NCBI GenBank assembly: GCA_965207915.1
Contig: OZ242304.1
Span: forward strand, 1,178,001 to 1,242,000
DNA from: VXNJ01 sp009840625
GTDB lineage: Bacteria; Chloroflexota; UBA11872; VXNJ01
DNA length: 64,000 nucleotides
Direction: 5' to 3'
Shown: positions 30,672-38,942 of the stretch, in pieces
Layout of the letters: every line of letters begins with the position of its first letter
Position numbering within the stretch: the stretch's first letter is position 1
Notes under the pieces: generated by a model
Seen by the model: only the letters and a program-made list of their open reading frames with translations
What the model was told of the DNA's origin: nothing
Database searches by the model: none
Made by a program: the position numbers and the translations under genes

Positions 30672-31394
30672 ATGTCTTCCCGCCCGCTCTATTACGATGA
30701 CGCCTATCGGCGCGAATTTGCAGGCGCGGTCGTTGGCTCCGAGGAGCAGGCGATCTTTCTGGATCAGACCTGCTTTTATCCGCGCGGCGGCGGCCAGCCC
30801 GGAGACAGCGGCGAACTGGAAATCGACGGCGTCTGGCGCCCGGTCGCGCCGGCCCGCCGGATCAAGGGCCAGATCGCCCACATAGTTGACGGCGAGATCC
30901 CCGCGGCCGGCACCCGACTGCGCGGCCGGATCGACTGGGACCGCCGGTTCCGCCTGATGCGCCTGCACACTGCCCTGCATGTGCTTTCGCAGGTGGTCTT
31001 TTCCGAGTACGGTGCTCAGGTTACCGGGGCCAACATCGCCGACGACGGCGCCAAGGCGCGGATGGACTTCGCGCTCGAGGGTATGCGCATCGCCGAAATC
31101 CTCGGGGACCTGGAAAAGGCCACCAACGACCTGATCGGCCAGGGCGCGGCGGTAAAGACATACGAGCTGCCACGCGCCGAAGCATTCCAGATTCCAGACC
31201 TGATCCGCAGCCACATCAACCTCCTGCCTGAATCGATTACCCAGGTCCGAATCGTCGAAATCGTAGGCATCGACCTGCAGGCCGACGGCGGCACCCACGT
31301 AGCCTCGACCGACCAGATCGGGACCGTGAAGATGATCGGCGGAGCCAACAAGGGCCGCATCAACCGGCGCGTCGAAATCGCCGTGGCCGACTGA
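30672..31394 (+). CDS. Free-standing alanyl-tRNA editing protein (AlaX type)
   Basis: 240 residues: resembles the editing half of AlaRS (F-Y-P-R-G-G-G-Q-P-G-D, H-T-A-L-H-V-L-S as the H-x3-H zinc pair, D-G-G-T-H-V at the second pair). It hydrolyses mischarged Ser- or Gly-tRNA-Ala. Where AlaRS has C-G-G-T-H, this has D-G-G-T-H, so the third zinc ligand is Asp or absent. AlaX proteins with this variation may still be active; I cannot say. Ends 1 base before the ileS start, suggesting a shared mRNA. Confidence 0.88.
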   Translation: MSSRPLYYDDAYRREFAGAVVGSEEQAIFLDQTCFYPRGGGQPGDSGELEIDGVWRPVAPARRIKGQIAHIVDGEIPAAGTRLRGRIDWDRRFRLMRLHTALHVLSQVVFSEYGAQVTGANIADDGAKARMDFALEGMRIAEILGDLEKATNDLIGQGAAVKTYELPRAEAFQIPDLIRSHINLLPESITQVRIVEIVGIDLQADGGTHVASTDQIGTVKMIGGANKGRINRRVEIAVAD

Positions 31395-31395
31395 A

Positions 31396-34300
31396 ATGGC
31401 CACACCTTTCAAGCGCCCGCCGGCCCAGCCCGACCTTCCGGCAATTGAGGAAAGCATCCTGGGCTTCTGGGAGAAGAACGGGATCTTTGAAAAGCTGCGC
31501 GCGAAGAACCGCGGCGGCCCGCGCCACTCGTTTATCGACGGCCCGATAACGGCCAACAACCCGATGGGCGTCCATCACGCCTGGGGACGCACCTACAAGG
31601 ACGTCTACACCCGCTATCGGGCGATGCGCGGGTTTGACCAGCGCTACCAGAACGGTTTCGACTGCCAGGGCCTCTGGGTCGAGGTGGAGGTCGAACGGGA
31701 CCTGGGCCTCAATTCCAAGCGCGAAATCGAGGAATACGGGCTCGACAACTTCTCGCGCGCCTGCGCCGACCGGGTTCGCCGGTTCGGGCAGCGGATCACC
31801 GAGCAGTCCAAGCGGCTGGGCATGTGGATGGACTGGTCCGATTCGTATTACACGCACTCGGACAGCAACATCGAGCACATCTGGCATTTCCTAAAGACCT
31901 GCCACGAGAACGGCTGGCTGCGGCGCGGCCATCGGGTCATGCCCTGGTGCACGCGCTGCGGAACCTCCCTGTCCCAGCATGAGTTGCTTGGCACCGACAC
32001 CTACCAGGAGCTGACGCACACCGCGGTAACCCTGCGCCTGCCGCTGGTGGGCAAACCCCGCGAACACCTGCTGGTGTGGACGACGACACCCTGGACGCTG
32101 GCCGGCAACGTAGCCTGCGCGGTGTCGCCGGATCTTGAATACGTCCGCGTGCGCGGCCCCGGGGACGACGTTTACATCCTCTCGCGAGGGACCCTGGACC
32201 GGGTTCTGGGCTCCGACTCGGAGGTGCTCGAGTCCTTCCCCGGCAGCCGGCTGCTGGGTCTCAAGTACGAGGGCCCCTGGGACGAACTGCCTCCGCAGCA
32301 CGACGTGCCGCGCCGGATCGTGGCCTGGGAAGAGGTCGCCGAGGCCGAGGGTACCGGGATCGTGCACATCGCGCCCGGCTCCGGCGCCGAGGACTACGAA
32401 CTGGGCCAGAGCGAGGGCCTGCCGGCCCTGCAAATCATCGACGGCGAGGGCATATACCGCCCCGAATACGGCGAGCTGGCCGGTCGCGCGGTTGCCGACG
32501 CCAACGATTTCATCCTCGCGAGCCTGCGCGCCAAGGGGCTATTGCTGGAGTCGGCCGAGCACACCCATCGGTATCCAGTCTGCTGGCGCTGCAAGCAGGA
32601 AATCGTTTTCAACCTGGTCGACGAGTGGTTCATCGCCTGCGACCAGATCCGGCCGCGCATGATCAGGGCCGCCGAGCAAGTCGACTGGATACCCGATTCG
32701 GCCGGCCTGCGGATGCGCGACTGGCTCGAGAACATGGGTGATTGGGCAATCTCGCGCAAGCGCTACTGGGGCCTGCCGCTGCCCTTCTACCAGTGCCCGG
32801 CCTGCCAAGAGACGACCGTGATCGGTTCGGTCGCCGAGCTGCGCGAGCGGGCGGTCGATCCCGAGAAGGTCGATAGCCTGCCGGAGCTGCACCGGCCCTG
32901 GATCGATGAGGTCGAGATCAGCTGCCATTGCGGCCAGGCGGCGGCGCGGGTTCCGGAAGTTGGCGACTGCTGGCTGGACGCCGGGATCGTCCCGTTTTCG
33001 ACCCTTGACTACCTGGGCAACGACCAGGAAGATCCGGATTCGAACTGGAACCGCTGGTACCCGGCCAATTTCATCACCGAGATGCGCGAGCAGATCCGGT
33101 TGTGGTTCTACTCGATGCTTTTCATGAGCGTGGCGATCCGCGATCGCGCCCCCTACGAGACCTGCTTCGTCTACGAGAAGGTCATGGACGACAAGGGTCA
33201 GGCGATGCACCGCTCGTTCGGCAACGCGATCGGTTTCGACGAAGCGGTCGATCGGATGGGCGCCGACGTGATGCGCTGGATGTACGTCGGCACCAATCCC
33301 AATTCAAACGTCCGCTTCGGGTACGGGCCCGGGCGCGCGGTGGTGCGCCGCTTCCTGACCCTTTGGAACATATACGCGTTCTTCCTCACCTACGCCGAGC
33401 TGGACGGGTTCGATCCGGCTTCGCCGGCGCCGCCTGTCGCCGAGCGCCCGGTCCTGGACCGCTGGATCCTCTCGCGCCTGGGCTCCCTGCAGAACCAGGC
33501 CGAGCAGGCCTACGAGGGCTACTGGGTGTACCCGTTGGTTGACCAGCTTGAACATTTCTGGGACGACGTATCCAACTGGTACGTACGCCTATGCCGGCGC
33601 CGCTACTGGAAGTCGCAGGCCGACGCGGACAAGGCGGCCGCTTACGCAACCCTTTACCAGGTGCTAGGCGGCATCGCGAGGTTGATGGGGCCGCTGGCCC
33701 CTTTCCTGGCCGAGGAGCTTTACCAGAACCTGGAGGCCCATGCCCCGGAAGCCCCCGAAAGCCTGTTCCTGTGCCCCTGGCCGACCGCCGACGAAGCGGT
33801 CATAGACGCCGAACTGGAATCCGAATTCGAGATCGTTCGGGCGGTGATTTCGCTCGGTCGAGCGGCGCGCGCCCAGTCCGGTCTCAAAAACCGCCAGCCC
33901 CTCGCCGAACTGGTGGTGGGCACCGCCGATCCCGCCCGCCGCCGGGCGGTGCAGCGGCACCGCGACCTGATCCTGGCCGAGGTGAACGTGAAGTCCCTGC
34001 GGCTGACCGAAGCCAGTTCCTCCATGCTGAGCTTTTCGCTCAAACCCAATTTCCGCAGCCTCGGTCCGCGTTTCGGGCGCTCGGTCAATTCGGCGGCCCG
34101 GGCGATCGCCGAACTGGACGCCGCCGAAGTGGCGGCGCGCCTGGAGTCCGGGGAGAGCGTCGCAATCCAGTTGGACGGACGCCCGGAGGAGCTCAGTGAC
34201 CAGGATCTGATCGTTCGCTACGAGGGAATCGCCGGCCTGGCCGTGGCGGTCGACTCGCAGCTCGCGGTGGGCATTTCCACCGAACTGGACTCAGCGCTTG

Positions 34301-34566
34301 AACTCGAAGGCCTGGCCCGCGAGCTGGTGCACGCCATTCAGGGACTGCGGCGCGACGCCGGATTCGAGATTGCGGACCGGATATCGCTGGCGATCGCGGG
34401 GCCGGACCTGCCCGAACTGCTGGCCGCGCACGCCGAGGAAATCGCCGGCGAGGTGCTGGCCGAGAACGTGCGCGTCGGCAGCCTGGAGGGCGCCGAGGCC
34501 CGCGGTGAAATCCGGATCGGCGACAGCGCGTACGCCATCGAGTTGGAGCGACAGTCCCCCGCCTAG
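31396..34566 (+). CDS. ileS: Isoleucyl-tRNA synthetase with degenerate KMSKS motif
   Basis: 1056 residues. Class I layout: HIGH equivalent G-V-H-H-A-W-G near residue 59, editing domain (W-T-T-T-P-W-T-L), C-T-R-C-G-T-S-L-S-Q-H-E zinc-like motif, anticodon domain (L-K-N-R-Q-P-L), and a C-terminal DUF5915-like part as in type 2 IleRS. The catalytic K-M-S-K-S is replaced by A-M-H-R-S in G-Q-A-M-H-R-S-F-G-N near residue 602, so both lysines are lost. The family is certain to be class I Ile/Val/Leu type; Ile is preferred on overall resemblance. It follows the AlaX gene by 1 base. Confidence 0.85.
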   Translation: MATPFKRPPAQPDLPAIEESILGFWEKNGIFEKLRAKNRGGPRHSFIDGPITANNPMGVHHAWGRTYKDVYTRYRAMRGFDQRYQNGFDCQGLWVEVEVERDLGLNSKREIEEYGLDNFSRACADRVRRFGQRITEQSKRLGMWMDWSDSYYTHSDSNIEHIWHFLKTCHENGWLRRGHRVMPWCTRCGTSLSQHELLGTDTYQELTHTAVTLRLPLVGKPREHLLVWTTTPWTLAGNVACAVSPDLEYVRVRGPGDDVYILSRGTLDRVLGSDSEVLESFPGSRLLGLKYEGPWDELPPQHDVPRRIVAWEEVAEAEGTGIVHIAPGSGAEDYELGQSEGLPALQIIDGEGIYRPEYGELAGRAVADANDFILASLRAKGLLLESAEHTHRYPVCWRCKQEIVFNLVDEWFIACDQIRPRMIRAAEQVDWIPDSAGLRMRDWLENMGDWAISRKRYWGLPLPFYQCPACQETTVIGSVAELRERAVDPEKVDSLPELHRPWIDEVEISCHCGQAAARVPEVGDCWLDAGIVPFSTLDYLGNDQEDPDSNWNRWYPANFITEMREQIRLWFYSMLFMSVAIRDRAPYETCFVYEKVMDDKGQAMHRSFGNAIGFDEAVDRMGADVMRWMYVGTNPNSNVRFGYGPGRAVVRRFLTLWNIYAFFLTYAELDGFDPASPAPPVAERPVLDRWILSRLGSLQNQAEQAYEGYWVYPLVDQLEHFWDDVSNWYVRLCRRRYWKSQADADKAAAYATLYQVLGGIARLMGPLAPFLAEELYQNLEAHAPEAPESLFLCPWPTADEAVIDAELESEFEIVRAVISLGRAARAQSGLKNRQPLAELVVGTADPARRRAVQRHRDLILAEVNVKSLRLTEASSSMLSFSLKPNFRSLGPRFGRSVNSAARAIAELDAAEVAARLESGESVAIQLDGRPEELSDQDLIVRYEGIAGLAVAVDSQLAVGISTELDSALELEGLARELVHAIQGLRRDAGFEIADRISLAIAGPDLPELLAAHAEEIAGEVLAENVRVGSLEGAEARGEIRIGDSAYAIELERQSPA

Positions 34567-34670
34567 TACTTAAGGCTCGGGAGGAACTGCCGCCCAGCCC
34601 GGCGCATCCGGTACGCGACATCTAGCACCGCCGGTCGGCGCCCGCCGAAACCGGTCGGGCCGCTGCCGGG

Positions 34671-35810
34671 CTAGACGTTTACGCTCGCGCGGGTCTCGTC
34701 AAGGACCAGGTCAACCACCCTGAGCAGTGCGGTCTCGTGCGAGTCGCCCTCCAGCCGCCGCAGCCGGTACAGGTCCACCTGCCGATCGGCGCCGGTCCCT
34801 TCGCGGATGATTTCCAGCGCGTGGCGCACCTCGGCCTCGCAGCCCAGTTCGCGGGCATCGTCGGCGAGCATGTCCACCAGCTCCTGGACGCATTCCAATA
34901 TGTCCTTGCGCCCTCCGCCGCCCTCATCGCCGAAAAATGCCAGCACCCCGTAACGCTGGGCGAGCCAGCGGTTCTCGGCGATGATCTCGGTCGGCGGTTC
35001 CGGGGGCAGCGCGCCGGCCTGGTCTTGGCGCAGCAGCCAGCGGATCAGGGAAGCGTACATCGCCACCATGCACATGGCATCCTCGAGGCGCGTGCAGATG
35101 TCGCAGATCCGCATTTCGATGGTCGGGAACGCGTGCGAAGGGCGAATGTCCCACCACAGCTCGCTGCCGTCGGATATGAAGTCCATTCGCCGGTAGTCGG
35201 CCACGAGCCGATCGTACTCGGCGCGGGAACGCAATGGGCCGGGCACGCTGGTGCGCGGCAGATTGCCCAGCAGGTTCAGACGGTAGGACTTGAATCCGGT
35301 CTCGTGGCCTTCGATGAAGGGCGAAGTGGCCGATAGCGCGTGCAGGATCGGCAGGTAGCGCCGCATCGCAGTCATGATCCGGATGCGAGAGTCGGAATCC
35401 CCGAATCCGGCGTGGATGTGCATCCCGCCGATCAGGAAGCGACGGACGCTTTCCTGGTAAGTGATCGTGAACCGTTCATAGCGCTCGCGCGGCGTGGGGG
35501 CCTGTTCCCGCCAGTCGGCGAAGGGGTGGGTGGAGGCGGCCATGACGGCGGCGCCGTGGGCTTCGGCCGCTTCAATTACGATCCGCCGGGTCTCCACCAG
35601 CGCGGTTCGGGTGTCCTCTACGGTCGCGCAAACACGCGAATTGGTCTCGATCTGGGCGCGCAGGAATTCGCGCACGATCTTGTGTGGTCCGCGGTTGGCT
35701 TCGCAGGCCTCGAATATGCGGACGTCGGGATCGGCCAGCAGATCGCGGGATTCCGGATCGACGAGGAAAAACTCTTCTTCGACACCCAGGGAAATCTTCA
35801 GTTCGTCCAA
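34671..35810 (-). CDS. Carboxylate-amine ligase of the GCS2 family
   Basis: 379 residues. Glutamate-cysteine ligase type 2 fold: G-V-E-E-E-F-F-L at the N-terminus, E-T-N-S-R-V, M-H-I-H-A-G-F and E-M-R-I-C-D near residue 240. Members make gamma-glutamyl peptides; many bacterial YbdK-type copies have weak or unknown activity. Starts with TTG at 35810 after a GGGTGGG. Next to nitrogen genes, but its role there is unclear. Confidence 0.85.
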   Translation of the reverse strand: MDELKISLGVEEEFFLVDPESRDLLADPDVRIFEACEANRGPHKIVREFLRAQIETNSRVCATVEDTRTALVETRRIVIEAAEAHGAAVMAASTHPFADWREQAPTPRERYERFTITYQESVRRFLIGGMHIHAGFGDSDSRIRIMTAMRRYLPILHALSATSPFIEGHETGFKSYRLNLLGNLPRTSVPGPLRSRAEYDRLVADYRRMDFISDGSELWWDIRPSHAFPTIEMRICDICTRLEDAMCMVAMYASLIRWLLRQDQAGALPPEPPTEIIAENRWLAQRYGVLAFFGDEGGGGRKDILECVQELVDMLADDARELGCEAEVRHALEIIREGTGADRQVDLYRLRRLEGDSHETALLRVVDLVLDETRASVNV

Positions 35811-36121
35811 AGCGCACCCACCCGCTGCACGGAGGATTACAAATCAAGCCTTCCGCGCGAACCGCGCGTCAGGCCATCGAGCCTAGCCCCGATTGTTAGG
35901 ACGATGCTATATCCGTATAAGAAGCGTACGGGGCCAACGGGATCGCAATAGGCAGACGCCGCATCGAAAAGCCAGGTACGAGCATCGACATTACCCCATC
36001 CCCGGCAGCCTAACCGGAGCTCGTGATTTCGGTCGCAACCATCAACCGCCAGGCCCCGGCATTGCCCGACGGCTTGTCGCCCCCCGGGTAATCAGCATTT
36101 GATGCCGGAAGGCCAACGGAA
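35811..36121. other. Intergenic region between the GCS2 gene and the glnA terminator
   Basis: About 310 bases. On the minus strand TTATACGGATATAG (35923-35910) could hold a -10 box for the GCS2 gene, without a convincing -35. No conserved protein or RNA is visible. Confidence 0.35.
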
Positions 36122-36157
36122 GAACCCCGCCGATCCTCGTCCGGACCGGCGGGGTTC
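36122..36157 (-). terminator. Terminator after glnA
   Basis: GAACCCCGCCG (36122-36132) and CGGCGGGGTTC (36147-36157) are perfect reverse complements separated by 14 bases. Reading on the minus strand the stem is followed by TTCCGTT. It lies about 50 bases past the glnA stop. Confidence 0.65.
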
Positions 36158-36209
36158 CGGATTCTCGATGCCCGCGCCTACCGGCTCGGGTTGACCGGGT
36201 TCAAGCAGC

Positions 36210-37640
36210 CTACGCGTCGTAGTACTTGAAGAACTCCCACGGGGTCGGCCGCAGGCGGTGCTCGTCGACTTCCTCGCTGCGCTTGTACTCAAGCCAGGTC
36301 TCGATCACGTCGGGCGTGAACACGTCGCCGACCAGGAGGTAGTCGTGGTCGGCCTCGAGGGCGTTGAGCGATTCCTCCAGCGATCCCGGAACCGAGGCAA
36401 TCTTGGCCAGCTCATCGGCCGACATTTCGTAGATGTCCTCGTCCACCGGGTCGGGCGGCTCGATCTTGTTGATCACCCCGTCGAGTCCGGCCATCAGCAT
36501 TGCCGAGAACGCCAAGTAGGGATTGGCGGTGGGGTCGGGCGAGCGGAACTCAACCCGGCGCGCCGCCGGCGACGGCGAATAGGTCGGAATCCGCACGCAG
36601 GCGGACCGATTGCGCTGCGAGTAGACCAGGTTCACCGGCGCCTCAAATCCGGGCACCAGGCGCTTGTAGGAGTTGGTAGTGGGGGCGCAGAAAGCCAGCA
36701 GCGAGGCGGCGTGCTTGAGCAATCCGCCGACGTACCAGCGGGCGGTGTCGGAGAGCATGCCGTACTTCTCGGGCCCGCCGTAGAAGAGCGGTTCGCCGTC
36801 TTTCCAGAGGCTCTGGTGGCAGTGCATCCCGGACCCGTTGTCGCCCAGCACCGGCTTGGGCATGAAGGTGACCGTGTGGCCGTTGCGGCGGGCGACGTTC
36901 TTGATGATGTATTTGTAGATCATCATGTTGTCGGCCTGCTCGATCAGCGGCGCGTACTTGAGGTCGATCTCGGCCTGGCCGGCGGTGGCGACCTCGTGGT
37001 GATGGACTTCGACGTCGATGCCGATGTCCAGCAGGGCGGTCACCATCTCGGAGCGCAGGTCCTGCTGCGAGTCGTTGGGCGGGACCGGGAAGTAGCCCTC
37101 TTTGTGGCGCGGCCGGTGGCCCAAGTTCTCGTCCGGACGGCCCGAATTCCAGATGCCTTCGTCCGAATCGACGGTGAAGAAGGATCCGTTGGCGGACTCA
37201 TCGTAGCTGACGTGGTCGAAGATGAAGAATTCGGCTTCCGGACCCCAGAAACTGGAGTCGGCGATGCCGGAGCCGGCAAGGTGTTGGACCGCCTTGGCGG
37301 CGATGTTGCGCGGGTCGCGCGAGTAGCGCTCGCGAGTCAACGGGTCTTCGATGTCGCAGGTCATCACCAGCGTCGGGACCTCGAGGATCGGGTCCACGAA
37401 CGCGGTCGAGGGATCCGGGATGACCAGCATGTCGGACTCGTTGATCGCCTGGAAGCCGCGCACGCTGGAGCCGTCGAAGCCGGCGCCGTCGGCGAAGAGA
37501 TCCTCGTCCAGATAGCTGATCGGCATCGAAAAGTGCTGCCAGGTCCCCGGCAGGTCGGTGAAGCGCAGGTCGACAAACCGACAGTCGGCATCGCGCGCCA
37601 TGCGCAATACCCTTTGGATCTGCTCGGAACGATCGCTCAT
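36210..37640 (-). CDS. glnA: Glutamine synthetase type I
   Basis: 476 residues. Makes glutamine from glutamate, ammonia and ATP. Landmarks: D-G-S-S-V-R-G-F near residue 55, G-P-E-A-E-F-F-I-F, H-H-H-E-V-A-T-A-G-Q-A-E-I-D, and N-R-S-A-C-V-R-I-P. A tyrosine in D-I-Y-E-M-S-A-D-E near residue 403 matches the adenylylation site region (Tyr397), so control by GlnE is possible. The start is ATG 37640, with AAAGG 10 bases upstream; ATG 37649 sits too close to it. A terminator-like hairpin lies in its leader (37677-37712), and the next gene upstream is a zinc-ribbon protein. Confidence 0.96.
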   Translation of the reverse strand: MSDRSEQIQRVLRMARDADCRFVDLRFTDLPGTWQHFSMPISYLDEDLFADGAGFDGSSVRGFQAINESDMLVIPDPSTAFVDPILEVPTLVMTCDIEDPLTRERYSRDPRNIAAKAVQHLAGSGIADSSFWGPEAEFFIFDHVSYDESANGSFFTVDSDEGIWNSGRPDENLGHRPRHKEGYFPVPPNDSQQDLRSEMVTALLDIGIDVEVHHHEVATAGQAEIDLKYAPLIEQADNMMIYKYIIKNVARRNGHTVTFMPKPVLGDNGSGMHCHQSLWKDGEPLFYGGPEKYGMLSDTARWYVGGLLKHAASLLAFCAPTTNSYKRLVPGFEAPVNLVYSQRNRSACVRIPTYSPSPAARRVEFRSPDPTANPYLAFSAMLMAGLDGVINKIEPPDPVDEDIYEMSADELAKIASVPGSLEESLNALEADHDYLLVGDVFTPDVIETWLEYKRSEEVDEHRLRPTPWEFFKYYDA

Positions 37641-37676
37641 GAATTGCATGCCTTTCTTATCGCCTTTGCCGGCGCC

Positions 37677-37712
37677 AAAAGAAAAAACCTCGCGACCGTC
37701 CATGTCGCGAGG
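37677..37712 (-). promoter_or_regulatory. Putative transcription attenuator in the glnA leader
   Basis: On the minus strand, CCTCGCGAC (37712-37704) and GTCGCGAGG (37696-37688) form a 9-base stem with a 7-base loop, directly followed by TTTTTTCTTTT (37687-37677). It ends 37 bases before the glnA start. No promoter fits between it and glnA, so RNA polymerase should have to pass it. It could instead simply end the zinc-ribbon gene. Confidence 0.6.
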
Positions 37713-37814
37713 CTCGAAACGGTTGAGCCCGACCGGCATTCGTCACTGAAGGCGCGGCTGGTTTGGTTCTTTCCGGCTAAAGTCTACGCCATATCCGGCC
37801 CCCGGGGCCTGTTG

Positions 37815-38165
37815 TTACTGCAGGTTGGAGAGCACCATGGCGATCACGACGAACACGAAGATCGCCACCGCCCAGAAAGTCCAGTGCAGGCCCAGAACCG
37901 TGCCCTGGGACAACTGCGGCACGCCGCGCGGAGAAGGGCGCCGACCGCCGCTCCGGGAGGGGCGCGTCGGGCGCTGGGCGCGTTCACGCAGTCGCCGCAG
38001 GTTTTCCGATATCGCCGGCTCGAAGCGGCTCGGTTCGTCGGCGGCGGGCTCTTCGCCTTCCTCGGACGCTGGCGCGGCCTGGCCCTCGCGCGGAAGCTTG
38101 GCACCGCAATTGATGCAGAGCCAGGCGCCGCTCGTGTTTTCGTGTTCGCAGTCAGGACATCGCAT
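37815..38165 (-). CDS. Zinc-ribbon protein with C-terminal membrane anchor
   Basis: 116 residues from the ATG at 38165 (an earlier in-frame GTG at 38186 would add seven residues). N-terminal C-P-D-C with C-I-N-C-G form a zinc ribbon; then an acidic region, an Arg/Pro-rich segment, and one hydrophobic helix at the very end (T-F-W-A-V-A-I-F-V-F-V-V-I-A-M-V-L). A tail-anchored cytoplasmic zinc ribbon is the simplest reading. Function unknown. Lies just upstream of glnA. Confidence 0.75.
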   Translation of the reverse strand: MRCPDCEHENTSGAWLCINCGAKLPREGQAAPASEEGEEPAADEPSRFEPAISENLRRLRERAQRPTRPSRSGGRRPSPRGVPQLSQGTVLGLHWTFWAVAIFVFVVIAMVLSNLQ

Positions 38166-38347
38166 GTCGATTACCGGTCTTTGCACGGCGTAGGGACGAC
38201 GTCGGCCGTCCGGTAAACAACTTTAATGCCTACCGGGCCGGGCGGCCGGGCTGCTAACATTTGGCCACTTAGCACAAACGGCAGCGACAGGGCGCGCCGG
38301 ACGAAGCAGTCCCGCCCTCTTCCGTTGACGAATCGGAACGCCGCCGT

Positions 38348-38577
38348 CTACACGCCCAGCCGGTGTAGATCGGGTCAAGACGACCCGAAGCCCCAATCCC
38401 TTCCGGGGAGAACCGTCGCAAGCGGTTCACAGGCCAAGTTCGGCCATTTTTCAACCGATGCCCGGCAGCTCGCCACAGCGCGACGGCACTCCGCCAACTG
38501 CCCGGCACAATCGCGACCGCCGGCTCCGACTCATCTCTGACCGGCGACCGCATCCGCCGCGGCAACCATTGCCGCGG
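38348..38577 (+). ncRNA. Structured leader upstream of glnK-amtB (in a 438-base gap)
   Basis: The gap 38166-38603 has no gene. It holds five possible stems on the plus strand: CTACAC 38348-38353 with GTGTAG 38363-38368; CGGGTC 38371-38376 with GACCCG 38382-38387; GAACCG 38410-38415 with CGGTTC 38423-38428; GGCC 38432-38435 with GGCC 38442-38445 followed by ATTTTT; and CCGCGGCAA 38557-38565 with TTGCCGCGG 38569-38577. A TTGACG at 38325-38330 may be a -35. The U-run after the fourth stem suggests possible attenuation. Confidence 0.4.
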
Positions 38578-38603
38578 AGTCTTCGAAGTTTGAGAGGAGA
38601 CGA

Positions 38604-38942
38604 ATGAAAAAAATTGAGGCCATCATCCGCCACGAAGTGCTCGAGCCGCTTCGTGACGCGCTCGACAAGGCCGGATTCCACGGCATGAGCGTGAGCGAAG
38701 TGCGCGGCGCCGGATCCCAACGCGGATACACCGAGACATACCGCGGCGTGCGGGCGTCGATCGTGTTCCGACCCAAGATCAAGGTCGAGATGATCATCCA
38801 CGAGGAAAGCGTCGACCAGCTGGTGGCGCTGATCTGCGAACACGCCTACACCGGCGAGGTGGGCGACGGCAAGATCTTCATCTATCCGATCGAAGATGTC
38901 GTCCGCATTCGCACCCAGCAACGGGGAAGGGACGCCCTATGA
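38604..38942 (+). CDS. glnK: P-II nitrogen regulator without the uridylylation tyrosine
   Basis: 112 residues, typical P-II length. Binds ATP/ADP and 2-oxoglutarate and controls AmtB and other nitrogen proteins. A gapless alignment to E. coli GlnB, as I remember it, puts Q39, G87-D88-G89-K90, R101 and R103 in place, and Y46 is kept, but position 51, the uridylylated Tyr of enterics, is Ala. Position 49 is Val, so the cyanobacterial Ser site is lost too. ATG 38604 has AGGAG 7 bases before it. Its TGA overlaps the amtB ATG. Confidence 0.95.
   Translation: MKKIEAIIRHEVLEPLRDALDKAGFHGMSVSEVRGAGSQRGYTETYRGVRASIVFRPKIKVEMIIHEESVDQLVALICEHAYTGEVGDGKIFIYPIEDVVRIRTQQRGRDAL

Noticed and set aside
36258..38216. 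652-codon plus-strand frame opposite glnA
   Set aside because: Antisense shadow of a certain gene; long antisense frames are expected at this GC content.
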